Origin: DATDCV01 sp036524155
GTDB lineage: Bacteria; Verrucomicrobiota; Verrucomicrobiia; Limisphaerales; UBA8199
Direction of reading: 5' to 3'
DNA length: 36,005 nucleotides
Assembly: GCA_036524155.1 (NCBI GenBank)
Contig: DATDCV010000232.1
Location: 1-36,005, forward strand
Shown: in pieces, positions 23,901-31,370 of the stretch
Numbering within the stretch: the stretch's first letter is position 1
Layout: each line of letters starts with the position of its first letter
Position numbers and translations under genes: made by a program
Notes under the pieces: generated by a model
What the model saw: only the letters and a program-made list of their open reading frames with translations
What the model was told of the DNA's origin: nothing
Databases searched by the model: none

Positions 23901-26717
23901 ACCGACGATCTCTACGTGGCCCGGGTGGCCGCGCTGGCCGACATCCGGAGTTGGGCCGGTTACTGGGTGATCAACCGCATGTGCGGCAACAGCGACCACT
24001 ACAATTCGGCCGGTTACCCGCACAACATCTATACCTATCTTCCCCCTTACGAGCGATCGCGGTTGCACGCGAATGATCTGGATGGCGCGTTCCTGACAAC
24101 CTATTCCCTTTTCCCCGAGCCCGGTTACCTGCCCGGCGTCATGTTTGCCAAACCCGAGTTCCGACGCGTGTATTGGCGCCTCGCCTGCGACATGGTCCAG
24201 GGGCCAATGGATCCGGCCGTCAGCGGTGTTCGACTCAATGAGTGGTACCAGGTCTTTCTCAAGAATGGCATTACCGCGGTCGATCCCTCGCAGACGAGCG
24301 CCTGGATCACCGCGCGGCGCGACGAATACCACCTGGCGGTGGCACCCATGACGAACGTCGCGTTCCGGGTGCTCACTCCTGACACCCTCACAAGCGTGAC
24401 TCCGATAACCGTCGGGGGCGAGGCCCCGGTCGCGGTCACCACGATCGAGATCAACGGCCAGCCGCATGCCATCAAGTGGGTCGGCGAGACTAACTGGCAA
24501 ATCCGCGTCGCCCTCTCCGCCGGCGTCAATGTCCTCGCCTTCCGTGCCCTCGACGAGCGTGGCGCCGTCGTCGGGAGCGACAGCCGGACGGTTACTTACA
24601 CCGGCCCGGCCGTGTCACTCCAGGGCAAGCTCGTCATTAGCGAGATCATGTACCATCCCGCGGCCCCCTCTTCCAGCTTCATCGAAATCCACAATCTCTC
24701 TTCCACCGAAACTCTCCCATTGGGCGGACTGCGTGTGGACGGCGTCGATGCGACCATCGGACACGGACGATTCATCGGGCCGGGCGGTTACGCGGTGATC
24801 GCCGGCAGCCTGCCGGGGTATCAATCCACCTACGGCAACGCCGAAGTGGTGGTTGCAGAATTCGACGGCACTCTGGCCAATGGCGGCGAGACCCTCACCC
24901 TGCAAGTCATGCAGGGCACGAACTGGACAGTTCTGGACCAGGTGACATACAGCGACGATCCCCCCTGGCCAACCGCCGCGGATGGTGGCGGCGCGTCACT
25001 TCAGTTGATTGATCCCGCCCAGGACAACGCCCGAGTGGCTAATTGGGCGGCGGTCACGAGCAACACTCCGGCGCCCCCAGCCTGGCACTATGCGGTCGCC
25101 ACCGGCACGGCGACCAGTTCTTCACTGTATGTTTATCTCCAGGCAGCCGGCGACGTGTACCTCGACGACATGGACCTCGTGGCCGGCCAGGTAGCGGAGA
25201 AGGGACCTTCCGTCCTGGCCAACGGCGATTTCGAGAACGCTTTTCCGGGGCCTTGGGTCGTGTCACCAAATCATGCTGCTTCCGGACTCAGTTCGACCGT
25301 CAAGCACGCCGGCCAGTACAGCCTCCACCTGGTTGCCTCCAGCGGCGGCTCTTCCCGCACTTCATCTGTGTACCAGGACCTCTCACCGGCCTTGGTTACC
25401 GGACAGCCTTACACCTTGAGCTATTGGTATCGGTCGGGCTCCAACGGCGGCACGCTCACGCTCAGGTTATCCGGCAGCGGTATCAGCAGCACAGTCACCG
25501 TGCCATCCGAGAATAACACCTATGCCGGTGGAGCCACTCCCGGCGGCAGCAATGCCGTCCAACGCCTGCTGCCGTCCTTCCCGCTGCTTTGGCTCAACGA
25601 AGTTCAGCCCGACAACGTCTCTGGCCCTCTCGACGGGGCGGGTCACCGTCATCCCTGGGTCGAGCTCTACAACGCTGGTGCCTCCAACCTGGCGCTGGCC
25701 AGGATGGCGCTCACTGACGATTACGCCGCATTGGCCAAGTGGGCCTTTCCGTCGAACACGGTCATCCAGCCAGGTCAATTTCTGGTGGTGTGGTGCAGTG
25801 GCGACACGAACGAAACCACCGGGATGGAACTGCACACCAGTTTCCCGCTTCGTTCGGGCACGGGCTCCGTCGTGCTTTCCCGATGGCTGGACGATGGCAC
25901 ACTTCAGGTCCTCGATTACTTGAATTACACCGACTTGCCGGCGAACCGGTCTTATGGCGATTTGCCCGACGGCCAGCCTTTCAATCGTCGGGCCATGTTC
26001 TACGCAACACCCGGGGGCACGAACGACGCCACTGAGCCTTCGATTATGCTCTTCATTAACGAATGGATGGCCAGCAACACGCGCACGCTTCCCAACCCGG
26101 TCGGCGGCGCCTACGACGACTGGTTCGAGCTGTATAATCCGAATTCCTTCGCGGTGGACTTGACCGGGTGGTCGCTGGCGAATTCCTACACGAATCCAAC
26201 ACAGAATGTCATACCGAGCGGCTATTTCGTCCCCGCACTGGGCTACCGGCTCATTTGGGCCGATGGCAAACCCAGCCGCAACTCCCCGAGCCACCCGGAT
26301 CTGCATATCGACTTCAAACTTAACCGCGACGGCGAAACCATCGCGTTGTACGCGCCGGATGGCCGGTTAGTGGACGGCGTAACCTTTGGCCTTCAGGCCA
26401 GCGATGTCAGCGAGGGCCGTTATCCGGCCGGTGGTGCGTATATCTACCCGCTCAGCGCCCCTACCCCTGGGACCACTAATCTCTTCGTCCCACCCGCGCC
26501 CGCTTTTAGCGGCATCGAACGGGCGGGGACACAGGTCACCCTCACCTACACCACAACACCTGGCTTCACCTACCGCTGTGATTATCGCGACCAACTGGAC
26601 GGTTCCGACTGGATTCCGCTCACTCCGCCCGCCACGGCAATGCACCCGACTTCCACCTCGATTGATTCTCTCGTCGGCAGCCCGCAACGGTTCTACCGGG
26701 TTGTCCTCGTCCCTTAG
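20976..26717 (+). CDS. Giant exported protein with six lamin-tail domains and a CotH-kinase-like domain
   Basis: 1913 aa from the ATG at 20976, which begins a good signal peptide (MKSLLWGVGLGMGIVFASSA); an upstream TTG at 20865 would add 37 unlikely residues. Lamin-tail domains, each opening with I-x-E-I/x-M/x-x-x-P or INE, start near residues 39 (IISEIMYHP), 200 (VVINEFLGH), 330 (IVINEIMFHP), 1217 (LVISEIMYHP), 1537 (LWLNEVQPD) and 1690 (LFINEWMAS). Galactose-binding-like modules lie near 535-620 and 1415-1500 (NGDFENAFPGPW). A CotH-like protein-kinase-fold domain occupies about 773-1120, with NDLDGAF near 1033 as the metal-binding DxDG. The C-terminus carries the shared beta tail (FTYRCDYRDQL...FYRVVLVP). 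It is probably a surface-associated protein. Confidence 0.85.
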   Translation: MKSLLWGVGLGMGIVFASSAADPQLSRARQLSPSSRGTPLIISEIMYHPREPGGTEVLEYIEIFNTEPVSEIISGYRISGAVDFTFPANTSLPGRSFVVVAREPAALRQAAGIDNVIGPFAGSLPNDGGRVRLSNRAGALLLEVNYQDQMPWPVAADGAGHSLQLARPDYGEGSVEAWSASALVGGSPGRADPEVNDPLDAVVINEFLGHTDLPQVDFIELFNRGTAAVDISGCGLSDQADTNKFTIPAGTVLSPRAWRAFSATDLGFPLSTRGEAIFLTRADSTRVIDAVRFGAQRNGVSSGRWPDGAPGIRELAQTTPGASNSPPTLHDIVINEIMFHPISGQAKDEYVELYNRGANPVDVGYWRFVDGIAFMIPPGTVIPAGGYLVVARDRANVLSKYPQLNAVNTVGDYTGELSDHGERLVLASPDDLRLPFQDFVIVDEVTYSDGWGRWSDGGGSSLELIDAHADNALGPNWEGSDETAKAPWTDIEYTGVIDNQAGTMEELQVFCPQSGECLLDKIELQKAGEAINRVNNSDFESGLSGWELLGSHERSSLETTEGYASNRSLHVRATSQGRCTISIYRITYDRLSTPVAPPLPGETFTIRAKGRWIAGWPYIVIGVKGHALEAVGALALPPNLGTPGLPNSRRVANAGPAIYHVQHAPVLPAAGQAVVVSARVYDPDRVASVLLKWRNDTAASPVTTTPMTDPDGDGVFRATLPGQAAGQIVAFAVEASDAAASPATSRFPGPPRAGTPPLECLVRFGDTLAPGVFGTYRMWVSSTNVARWLARETRSNEPVDTTFTYDDFRTVYNADVHYRGNWRTYGFDDYRTAAYLVEFPKTERVLGDTQVAIDYISLNQDNGTKQQEKHAYWMARQVDLMSIAMRYVHVSVNGSAVFRYDSLLPSRTLCTSFYGDDDPHVYEQLYPHEPFGNYTTTGGAKKQAKYRYCMRKKSTTVPDDDFSSLYRVIDALAAPTDDLYVARVAALADIRSWAGYWVINRMCGNSDHYNSAGYPHNIYTYLPPYERSRLHANDLDGAFLTTYSLFPEPGYLPGVMFAKPEFRRVYWRLACDMVQGPMDPAVSGVRLNEWYQVFLKNGITAVDPSQTSAWITARRDEYHLAVAPMTNVAFRVLTPDTLTSVTPITVGGEAPVAVTTIEINGQPHAIKWVGETNWQIRVALSAGVNVLAFRALDERGAVVGSDSRTVTYTGPAVSLQGKLVISEIMYHPAAPSSSFIEIHNLSSTETLPLGGLRVDGVDATIGHGRFIGPGGYAVIAGSLPGYQSTYGNAEVVVAEFDGTLANGGETLTLQVMQGTNWTVLDQVTYSDDPPWPTAADGGGASLQLIDPAQDNARVANWAAVTSNTPAPPAWHYAVATGTATSSSLYVYLQAAGDVYLDDMDLVAGQVAEKGPSVLANGDFENAFPGPWVVSPNHAASGLSSTVKHAGQYSLHLVASSGGSSRTSSVYQDLSPALVTGQPYTLSYWYRSGSNGGTLTLRLSGSGISSTVTVPSENNTYAGGATPGGSNAVQRLLPSFPLLWLNEVQPDNVSGPLDGAGHRHPWVELYNAGASNLALARMALTDDYAALAKWAFPSNTVIQPGQFLVVWCSGDTNETTGMELHTSFPLRSGTGSVVLSRWLDDGTLQVLDYLNYTDLPANRSYGDLPDGQPFNRRAMFYATPGGTNDATEPSIMLFINEWMASNTRTLPNPVGGAYDDWFELYNPNSFAVDLTGWSLANSYTNPTQNVIPSGYFVPALGYRLIWADGKPSRNSPSHPDLHIDFKLNRDGETIALYAPDGRLVDGVTFGLQASDVSEGRYPAGGAYIYPLSAPTPGTTNLFVPPAPAFSGIERAGTQVTLTYTTTPGFTYRCDYRDQLDGSDWIPLTPPATAMHPTSTSIDSLVGSPQRFYRVVLVP

Positions 26718-26734
26718 CGCGTGTTTGGGAATTC

Positions 26735-26840
26735 GCCCGGTGAGGGCACCGGGCCTACAGGTCGATGAAATGCTGAGCGTTTCTTGTAGGCCGCGTGCCC
26801 CCACGCGGCGGTTTTTGTAGGCCACGTGCCCTCACGCGGC
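26735..26840. repeat. REP-like cluster of three GTAG-tagged hairpins
   Basis: Hairpin 1 is GCCCGGTG/CACCGGGC (26735-26742, 26747-26754) followed by CTAC (26755-26758), that is, a GTAG-tagged hairpin on the minus strand. Hairpin 2 is GTAG (26786-26789) plus GCCGCGTG/CACGCGGC (26790-26797, 26802-26809). Hairpin 3 is GTAG (26817-26820) plus GCCACGTG/CACGCGGC (26821-26828, 26833-26840) with one mismatch. All have 4-nt loops. GTAG followed by a palindrome is the classic REP layout recognised by RAYT proteins. The cluster occupies the convergent gap between the LTD/CotH gene and miaA, where it may also serve as a bidirectional terminator or mRNA end protector. Confidence 0.75.
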
Positions 26841-26888
26841 GGTTTTTTTGTATTTTCCAAACACGCTCTTACCCGAACCTCGGGACGC

Positions 26889-27800
26889 TTATTCTACCGA
26901 TGGCAGTCTCTTCCACTCTCGGATGCGGTCGCAAGCTTCCTCGAAGTAGTCTTTGAACGGGTCCAGCCAGATGATCCTGCTGTCTCGCTTAAACCAGGTG
27001 ATTTGTTCTTTGGCGAATTGCCGGATGGCTATGCCGAGCTGCGTGCCCAGCTCATCAACGGTGCGCGGTTCGCCGCGCAGATAGCGCGCTATGTACCGGT
27101 ACTCCAGGCCCAGTTTGTCGAGCCTGACGTCGGTCACGCCGCGAGCGCGCAGTCCGGCGACTTCGTCGATCATCCCGTGGGCCAGCCGCTCCCGGAGGCG
27201 TTTTTCAATTCTCTCCACCAGGATTTCGCGCGGCCAGGTCAATCCCAGTTGCAGGCATTGGTACCGCGGGGAGCTTTTTCGGGCGGCCGCATACGCCTGG
27301 CCGGCGGCGGCAATTTCAATCGCTCGGATGAGTCGGCGCGGGTTGCTTTTGTCGATGCGGCTGGCTGCGTCCGGAGCGGCTTTTTGTAGTCGCTCGACTA
27401 GTTGAGGAAGGGTGAGGGACTCGAGTTCGGCGCGCAGTGCGTTGTTCGGGGGGACATCCACCAGTTCATACCCTTCGACGATAGCGCTGATGTATAAACC
27501 GGTTCCGCCAACCAGGAAGGGCAGCTTTCCAGCGCCGGCTATGGAATCGATCGCGCTGTAAGCCGCTCGCTGGTACTGCGCCAGTGAGAAATATTCGCAG
27601 ATATCGGCAACGTCGATCAGGTGATGTCTTACTGTTGCCGCCTCGGCCGGCGTTATCTTGCCGCTGCCCAGGTTCAGTCCGCGATAGACCTGGCGCGAGT
27701 CGGCGGAGACGATCTCGCCGCCGAAATGCTTCGCCAGCCGAATGCCCAGCTCACTCTTTCCCGAGGCGTTGGTCCCGAGAATGACGACAAGTTTCTGCAT
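26889..27800 (-). CDS. miaA: tRNA dimethylallyltransferase
   Basis: 303 aa from the ATG at 27800 (a GTG at 27809 would add three residues). The P-loop is GTNASGKS at 9-16 and the substrate-binding motif is SADSRQVYRGLNLGSGK (about 32-48). GGTGLYISA (about 99-107) and the RRLIRAIEI segment (about 155-163) are family hallmarks. The enzyme adds a dimethylallyl group to A37 of tRNAs that read UNN codons. Length and motifs are normal, so it should be active. It lies downstream of the RAYT gene on the same strand, with a palindromic element in its 5' region. Confidence 0.97.
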   Translation of the reverse strand: MQKLVVILGTNASGKSELGIRLAKHFGGEIVSADSRQVYRGLNLGSGKITPAEAATVRHHLIDVADICEYFSLAQYQRAAYSAIDSIAGAGKLPFLVGGTGLYISAIVEGYELVDVPPNNALRAELESLTLPQLVERLQKAAPDAASRIDKSNPRRLIRAIEIAAAGQAYAAARKSSPRYQCLQLGLTWPREILVERIEKRLRERLAHGMIDEVAGLRARGVTDVRLDKLGLEYRYIARYLRGEPRTVDELGTQLGIAIRQFAKEQITWFKRDSRIIWLDPFKDYFEEACDRIREWKRLPSVE

Positions 27801-27826
27801 TTCACGCACCGCAGATTTTTAACCAC

Positions 27827-27993
27827 GTAGCGCAGATTTGTAATCTGCTGTAGCGCAGAATTCCATTCTGCAGGCCGTCCGATCGTCCAGACGCGTTGGT
27901 CGCTTCGAGCACGTGCGAGTCTCGCCTTCCGCGCAGGTTGGGGCAACAGCCGATTACAGATCGGCGATACAGCAGATTAAAAATCTGCGCTAC
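27827..27993. repeat. 167-bp four-hairpin palindromic element, left copy
   Basis: It begins with GTAG (27827-27830) and ends with CTAC (27990-27993). The terminal inverted repeats are about 22 bp with one mismatch. Inside are four hairpins: GCAGATT/AATCTGC, GCAGAAT/ATTCTGC (tagged GTAGC), CCGATT/AATCGG-type with one mismatch (tag GATAC) and GCAGATT/AATCTGC (tag GCTAC), the first two on plus and the last two on minus. By eye it is about 89% identical over its whole length, without gaps, to the right copy at 28756-28922 and in the same orientation. The stop codon of the RAYT gene lies inside it (27977-27979). Confidence 0.9.
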
Positions 27994-28708
27994 ACGCGCT
28001 ACTCCAGCGCCAGTCCGCGGGTGTCGCGCAAAACCCGGCCTTCACCGGGTTGTTCACCACGTATCGGCAACACCGTTCATACTCCGTGTCGTTGCGAATC
28101 CAATGGTCATAAGATTCGGGCTGCCAAAAGGCCTGTCCGGTGCGGCTCAGAATCACATTGGCCTCACGGGCAGTATATCGCTTCCAACTCTGCACAATGC
28201 TGCTCAGCGTATGATTCGGCATGGGCCAGACTACGACATGGACGTGGTTGGGCATCACCACCCAGGCTCGAAGTTGGTACCGCTGGTTTTCAAAGAATCT
28301 GAGCCCGCCGGCAACGAGATTAGCGATGTCCGGCCGCCGCAGCCAGCACGCGCCATGACCCTTGTCGATGTAAGCCTCCACCTTCCGAAAATAGTCTCGC
28401 TCAATACCCTCCAAAACGCTCGGCTCAGGCGGTGTTGTTCCCAGTTTCCGGGCCGCCTCCTCTTGCACATGATAGGCCCGCTGGCGCACGGCGCGTTCTT
28501 CTTGGAGCTTAAGCAGAAGATCCTCCGGCAGCGAGTCCGCCAGTCGAAAGGTCACGAAGTAGCGGGCTCCTTCGCGTTTCACATGAGGGAAATACCCACG
28601 TGTGTGCACACCGGAACGCTTCGGACTAAGTTGCTCAGGCTTTATTCCAGTAGCGCGCAACTCGAAATTCACGCGCTCGAGTCGCGGATTTTTCTCCGCC
28701 GGAAACAT
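27977..28708 (-). CDS. REP-associated tyrosine transposase (RAYT, IS200/IS605-like Y1 HUH)
   Basis: 243 aa. The HUH motif is MPNHVHVVVWP (His155 and His157). A RAYT-type C-terminal block follows, FWQPESYDHWIRNDTEYERCCRYVVNNPVKAGF (about 194-226), ending with DWRWSSA. Tyr200 is the most likely nucleophile, with Tyr216 as an alternative. RAYTs are single-copy, domesticated relatives of IS200/IS605 transposases that cut and join single-stranded DNA at GTAG-tagged palindromes. Here the gene sits between two such elements in direct repeat. Its last codons (Ser-Ala-Asp-Phe-stop) are read from the left element itself. The start at 28708 lies 47 bp from the right element. Motifs are intact, so it is probably functional. 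Confidence 0.92.
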   Translation of the reverse strand: MFPAEKNPRLERVNFELRATGIKPEQLSPKRSGVHTRGYFPHVKREGARYFVTFRLADSLPEDLLLKLQEERAVRQRAYHVQEEAARKLGTTPPEPSVLEGIERDYFRKVEAYIDKGHGACWLRRPDIANLVAGGLRFFENQRYQLRAWVVMPNHVHVVVWPMPNHTLSSIVQSWKRYTAREANVILSRTGQAFWQPESYDHWIRNDTEYERCCRYVVNNPVKAGFCATPADWRWSSACSADF

Positions 28709-28755
28709 GTCTCCGCTCTAACCGATCGAGTGCCGTGATGACAAGCGTTTTCTTC

Positions 28756-28922
28756 GTAGCGCAGATTTTTAATCTGCCGTATCGCAGAATTCTATTCTGC
28801 AGGTCGCCCGACCGCCGAGACGCGTTGGCCACTTCGAGCACGTGCAAGTCTCACCTCCCGTGCGGACTGGGGCAACAGCCGATTACAAATCGGCGATACA
28901 GCAGATTAAAAATCTGCGCTAC
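28756..28922. repeat. 167-bp four-hairpin palindromic element, right copy
   Basis: It starts GTAG (28756-28759) and ends CTAC (28919-28922). The terminal inverted repeats are perfect over 22 bp. Hairpins are GCAGATT/AATCTGC, GCAGAAT/ATTCTGC (tag GTATC), GCCGATT/AATCGGC (tag GATAC on the far side) and GCAGATT/AATCTGC. It is in the same orientation and of the same length as the left copy, with a period of 929 bp. The stop codon TAG of the upstream ATP-grasp gene is the TAG of this element's terminal GTAG on the minus strand. Confidence 0.9.
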
Positions 28923-30244
28923 AGCGGCGTGTCACCGACCTCGAACGTCGCGAGGCACACCTGTGCCTGCGTGGGATCATTCAGGCAAAGGGCGCCCTGG
29001 GCAATTCTTGGAACCGGTCCGCTCTCCAGCCGCAAAGGAAGGCGCTCCCTCAAAGAGGCAGCGTAGCCGGCAAGATCCGCAAACCCCTCTCCGTGCGCCT
29101 GGGCCAAGCTGACCAGCCGAAACATGCCAAAGCTTCCGGGACACGTATATTTCATCAGTTCCGCCGTCACGCGCCCCATTGTATAGCGGGGATTGATTTC
29201 CACCACGGGCTTCAGCCGGCGACCACCCTGGGGCGTGCGATAAACAAAAGCATCTATACTCACCGGGCCGACAAAGCCCACAGGATGCAGTTCGGCTTCG
29301 AGCATGGAGAGAACTTCACCGTAGAGCCGCTGGAGGCGCTCCGACATCCCTGTCTCTCCGCTCAATAACGTCGCCACTTTCTCAGGCAGACGCTGGCTGT
29401 AATCAGGCTCCGCCCAGTTCGCGAGGTATTGCCCCTTGCGATCGTTGATCAACCCGGTATAGCCACAGAACTGGAGATTGTGTGGCCCCATCTCCAGTTG
29501 GATGGAGAAGTCCAGCTCGCGTTCCAGCCAGGGTTCAACCACCAGTTGCGGGCCGCTGCTCAAGACATGGCCCAGCCACTGCCGCTGCGCCGGCAGCACC
29601 TCCTTTTCCCACAGCCGGATCGCATTGTGCCCGGCCAAACCGAGGGCCTCCTTGACAACCACCCGATGATGACCCCGGCCCCGAATCGCGGCGACCGCCC
29701 CCAGCGCCTCGTCCATTGTGTCCACCGTCACGCCTGCTTCTTGTTCGCAGCAAAGCCAGGGCTCGCGGCAACGAGCCAGGACCTTCCTTAGAAAACCCGC
29801 GCTCCACGCCTTCGAATAGAGCCGGGCGATGTGGTCGTTGAAATATTGGTCGGCGCTCCGAGTTTCGCCCGACATCTCGGCAAACAGCGGCTCGAGAAGT
29901 TTTACACTGTCGGGCCCCCACGCCCAGGGTCGCAGACCGCCGAGCCTCCGTTGACTGAGGTTGCTGTAGGAATCGATTCGCCCTTCTCTGAGTTCCACAA
30001 ACTCCGGCCGCGGAAACCCGGCGGCTTCAAGGGTCATCAAAAAGTCTGCCGACGGCCGTTTCGGCACAAGCACTATGTCGTCCGGCCGACAGAGGAATTG
30101 TGGCAGGTTCGCCAAATCATTGGCGAGCATCACCTGGTGCTTTACGGGAGTGAACGCGTCGCCTTTGGCGATATAGCCCTCGGCGAAGGGATTGAATACA
30201 AAAACACTGGAAGCGCGGCCTTCGGTCGAATCACCAGATTCCAT
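28919..30244 (-). CDS. ATP-grasp domain protein of unknown substrate
   Basis: 441 aa. An N-terminal pre-ATP-grasp-like region (about 12-110, FVFNPFAEGYIAKGDAFTP) precedes the ATP-grasp fold. In the fold VVVKEALGLAG has Lys198, VVEPWLERELDFSIQ has Glu237, GPVSIDAFVY has Asp331 and VVEINPRYTMGR has the Mg-binding Glu349-x-Asn351. All expected nucleotide- and metal-binding positions are therefore present, predicting ATP-dependent ligation of a carboxylate to an amine or thiol through an acyl phosphate. No partner that would reveal the substrate lies nearby. The GH43 gene ends 14 bp upstream on the same strand, so the two are probably co-transcribed. The stop codon is contributed by the adjacent palindromic element, so the protein's last residues may have been trimmed. 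Confidence 0.75.
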   Translation of the reverse strand: MESGDSTEGRASSVFVFNPFAEGYIAKGDAFTPVKHQVMLANDLANLPQFLCRPDDIVLVPKRPSADFLMTLEAAGFPRPEFVELREGRIDSYSNLSQRRLGGLRPWAWGPDSVKLLEPLFAEMSGETRSADQYFNDHIARLYSKAWSAGFLRKVLARCREPWLCCEQEAGVTVDTMDEALGAVAAIRGRGHHRVVVKEALGLAGHNAIRLWEKEVLPAQRQWLGHVLSSGPQLVVEPWLERELDFSIQLEMGPHNLQFCGYTGLINDRKGQYLANWAEPDYSQRLPEKVATLLSGETGMSERLQRLYGEVLSMLEAELHPVGFVGPVSIDAFVYRTPQGGRRLKPVVEINPRYTMGRVTAELMKYTCPGSFGMFRLVSLAQAHGEGFADLAGYAASLRERLPLRLESGPVPRIAQGALCLNDPTQAQVCLATFEVGDTPL

Positions 30245-30258
30245 CGTCGCCGGGCAAC

Positions 30259-31320
30259 TTACCTAATGCGCTCCACCCCTTCAAAGGTCAACTTCACGGG
30301 ATTGATTCGGCCTTGCGCATCGAAGTCCAGCCGGTCGATGCAGGTGACGCGGTGGTTGCCGTCGCGATCACCCAGCGGGCGCCGGTGATAAACGATGAAC
30401 CAGGTATCTTCGTTGGGCAGTTTGATGAGCGAATGGTGCCCGGCGCCGGTCGCGACCTTTGGGTCCTGCTGCAGGATTTTGCCAATGCGTTGGAAAGGTC
30501 CGAGCGGCGAATCCGCGATTGCGTACGCCACCGAGTAATTGGGGCCTGTCCAACCGCCTTCGCTCCACATGAAGTAATACTTTCCATTCCGCAGATACAT
30601 GCAGGGGCCTTCGACATAACCTTCGGGCGTGATCTCTTTGAACACCACTCCGTCGGGGAACGGGTCGAAGCCTTTGAAATCGTCGCGGAGCCTGGCGATG
30701 TTGCAGTGTCTCCAGCCGCCATAAACCATGTAATATTGGCCGTCGCGGTCTTTGAAGACAAACTGGTCAATCGGCTGCGCCCCGTTGATGAACTTGCCAA
30801 TCAGAGGTTTGCCCAAATAGTCCTTGAACGGACCGGACGGGCGGTCGGCTACAGCGACGCCGATGCCGCCTGATTGCTGATCGTTTTGGATATCGTTGGC
30901 GCTGAAAAAGAAGTAGAACCGGCGCTCCCTCTCGACCACCGCCGGGGCCCACATGGCGCGCCGCGCCCAGGCCACGGCATTCGTGTCCAGGATGCGGCTG
31001 TGCTTGGTCCAGGTGACCAGGTCCGGCGAGGAAAAAGCATCGAAAAACACCTGCTGGTTATAAGGAGCGGAGTACGTCGGGTAGATCCAATATTCGCGGC
31101 CGAAAACAGCGCCTTCCGGGTCCGCGTACCAGCCCGGAAAAACCGGGTTGCCCGCGCGGCCTGCGGTGGCGGCAGAATTGGTCGCTCCCTCGCCGCCGCA
31201 AACCGGACTGATCCAGCCAATCGTTGCGATGACCACGGTCAGGGCACACGCCCGAAGCCGCCGTAAGTGCAGGTGTCGAACAGATTTCAACTTCACGCTG
31301 CTGAGGAATAGCGACCGCAC
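30259..31320 (-). CDS. GH43-family glycoside hydrolase, exported
   Basis: 353 aa with a long signal region (hydrophobic RACALTVVIATIGWISPVCG, about 23-42). The three GH43 acidic residues are visible: Asp67 in GWYADPEG (general base), Asp185 in QPIDQFVF (pKa modulator) and Glu237 in YVEGPCMY (general acid). The fold is a five-bladed propeller. GH43 enzymes release arabinose, xylose or galactose units from plant polysaccharides; the exact specificity is not readable here. It fits the xylan/lignin theme of the CE15 enzyme. The product acts outside the cytoplasm. The ATP-grasp gene follows after 14 bp. Confidence 0.9.
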   Translation of the reverse strand: MRSLFLSSVKLKSVRHLHLRRLRACALTVVIATIGWISPVCGGEGATNSAATAGRAGNPVFPGWYADPEGAVFGREYWIYPTYSAPYNQQVFFDAFSSPDLVTWTKHSRILDTNAVAWARRAMWAPAVVERERRFYFFFSANDIQNDQQSGGIGVAVADRPSGPFKDYLGKPLIGKFINGAQPIDQFVFKDRDGQYYMVYGGWRHCNIARLRDDFKGFDPFPDGVVFKEITPEGYVEGPCMYLRNGKYYFMWSEGGWTGPNYSVAYAIADSPLGPFQRIGKILQQDPKVATGAGHHSLIKLPNEDTWFIVYHRRPLGDRDGNHRVTCIDRLDFDAQGRINPVKLTFEGVERIR

Positions 31321-31370
31321 ACCCCGAACGCAACGCTCATATCACACCGCGTAACCCGGTCTTTCACCCC

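Noticed and set aside
23196..24500. 434-aa minus-strand ORF
   Set aside because: Antisense of the CotH-like region; Val/Gly/Arg-rich shadow without motifs.
27827..28922. CRISPR array or composite IS with target duplication
   Set aside because: Only two 167-bp copies with palindromic interiors and no spacers; the enclosed gene is a RAYT, and Y1 enzymes do not make target duplications.
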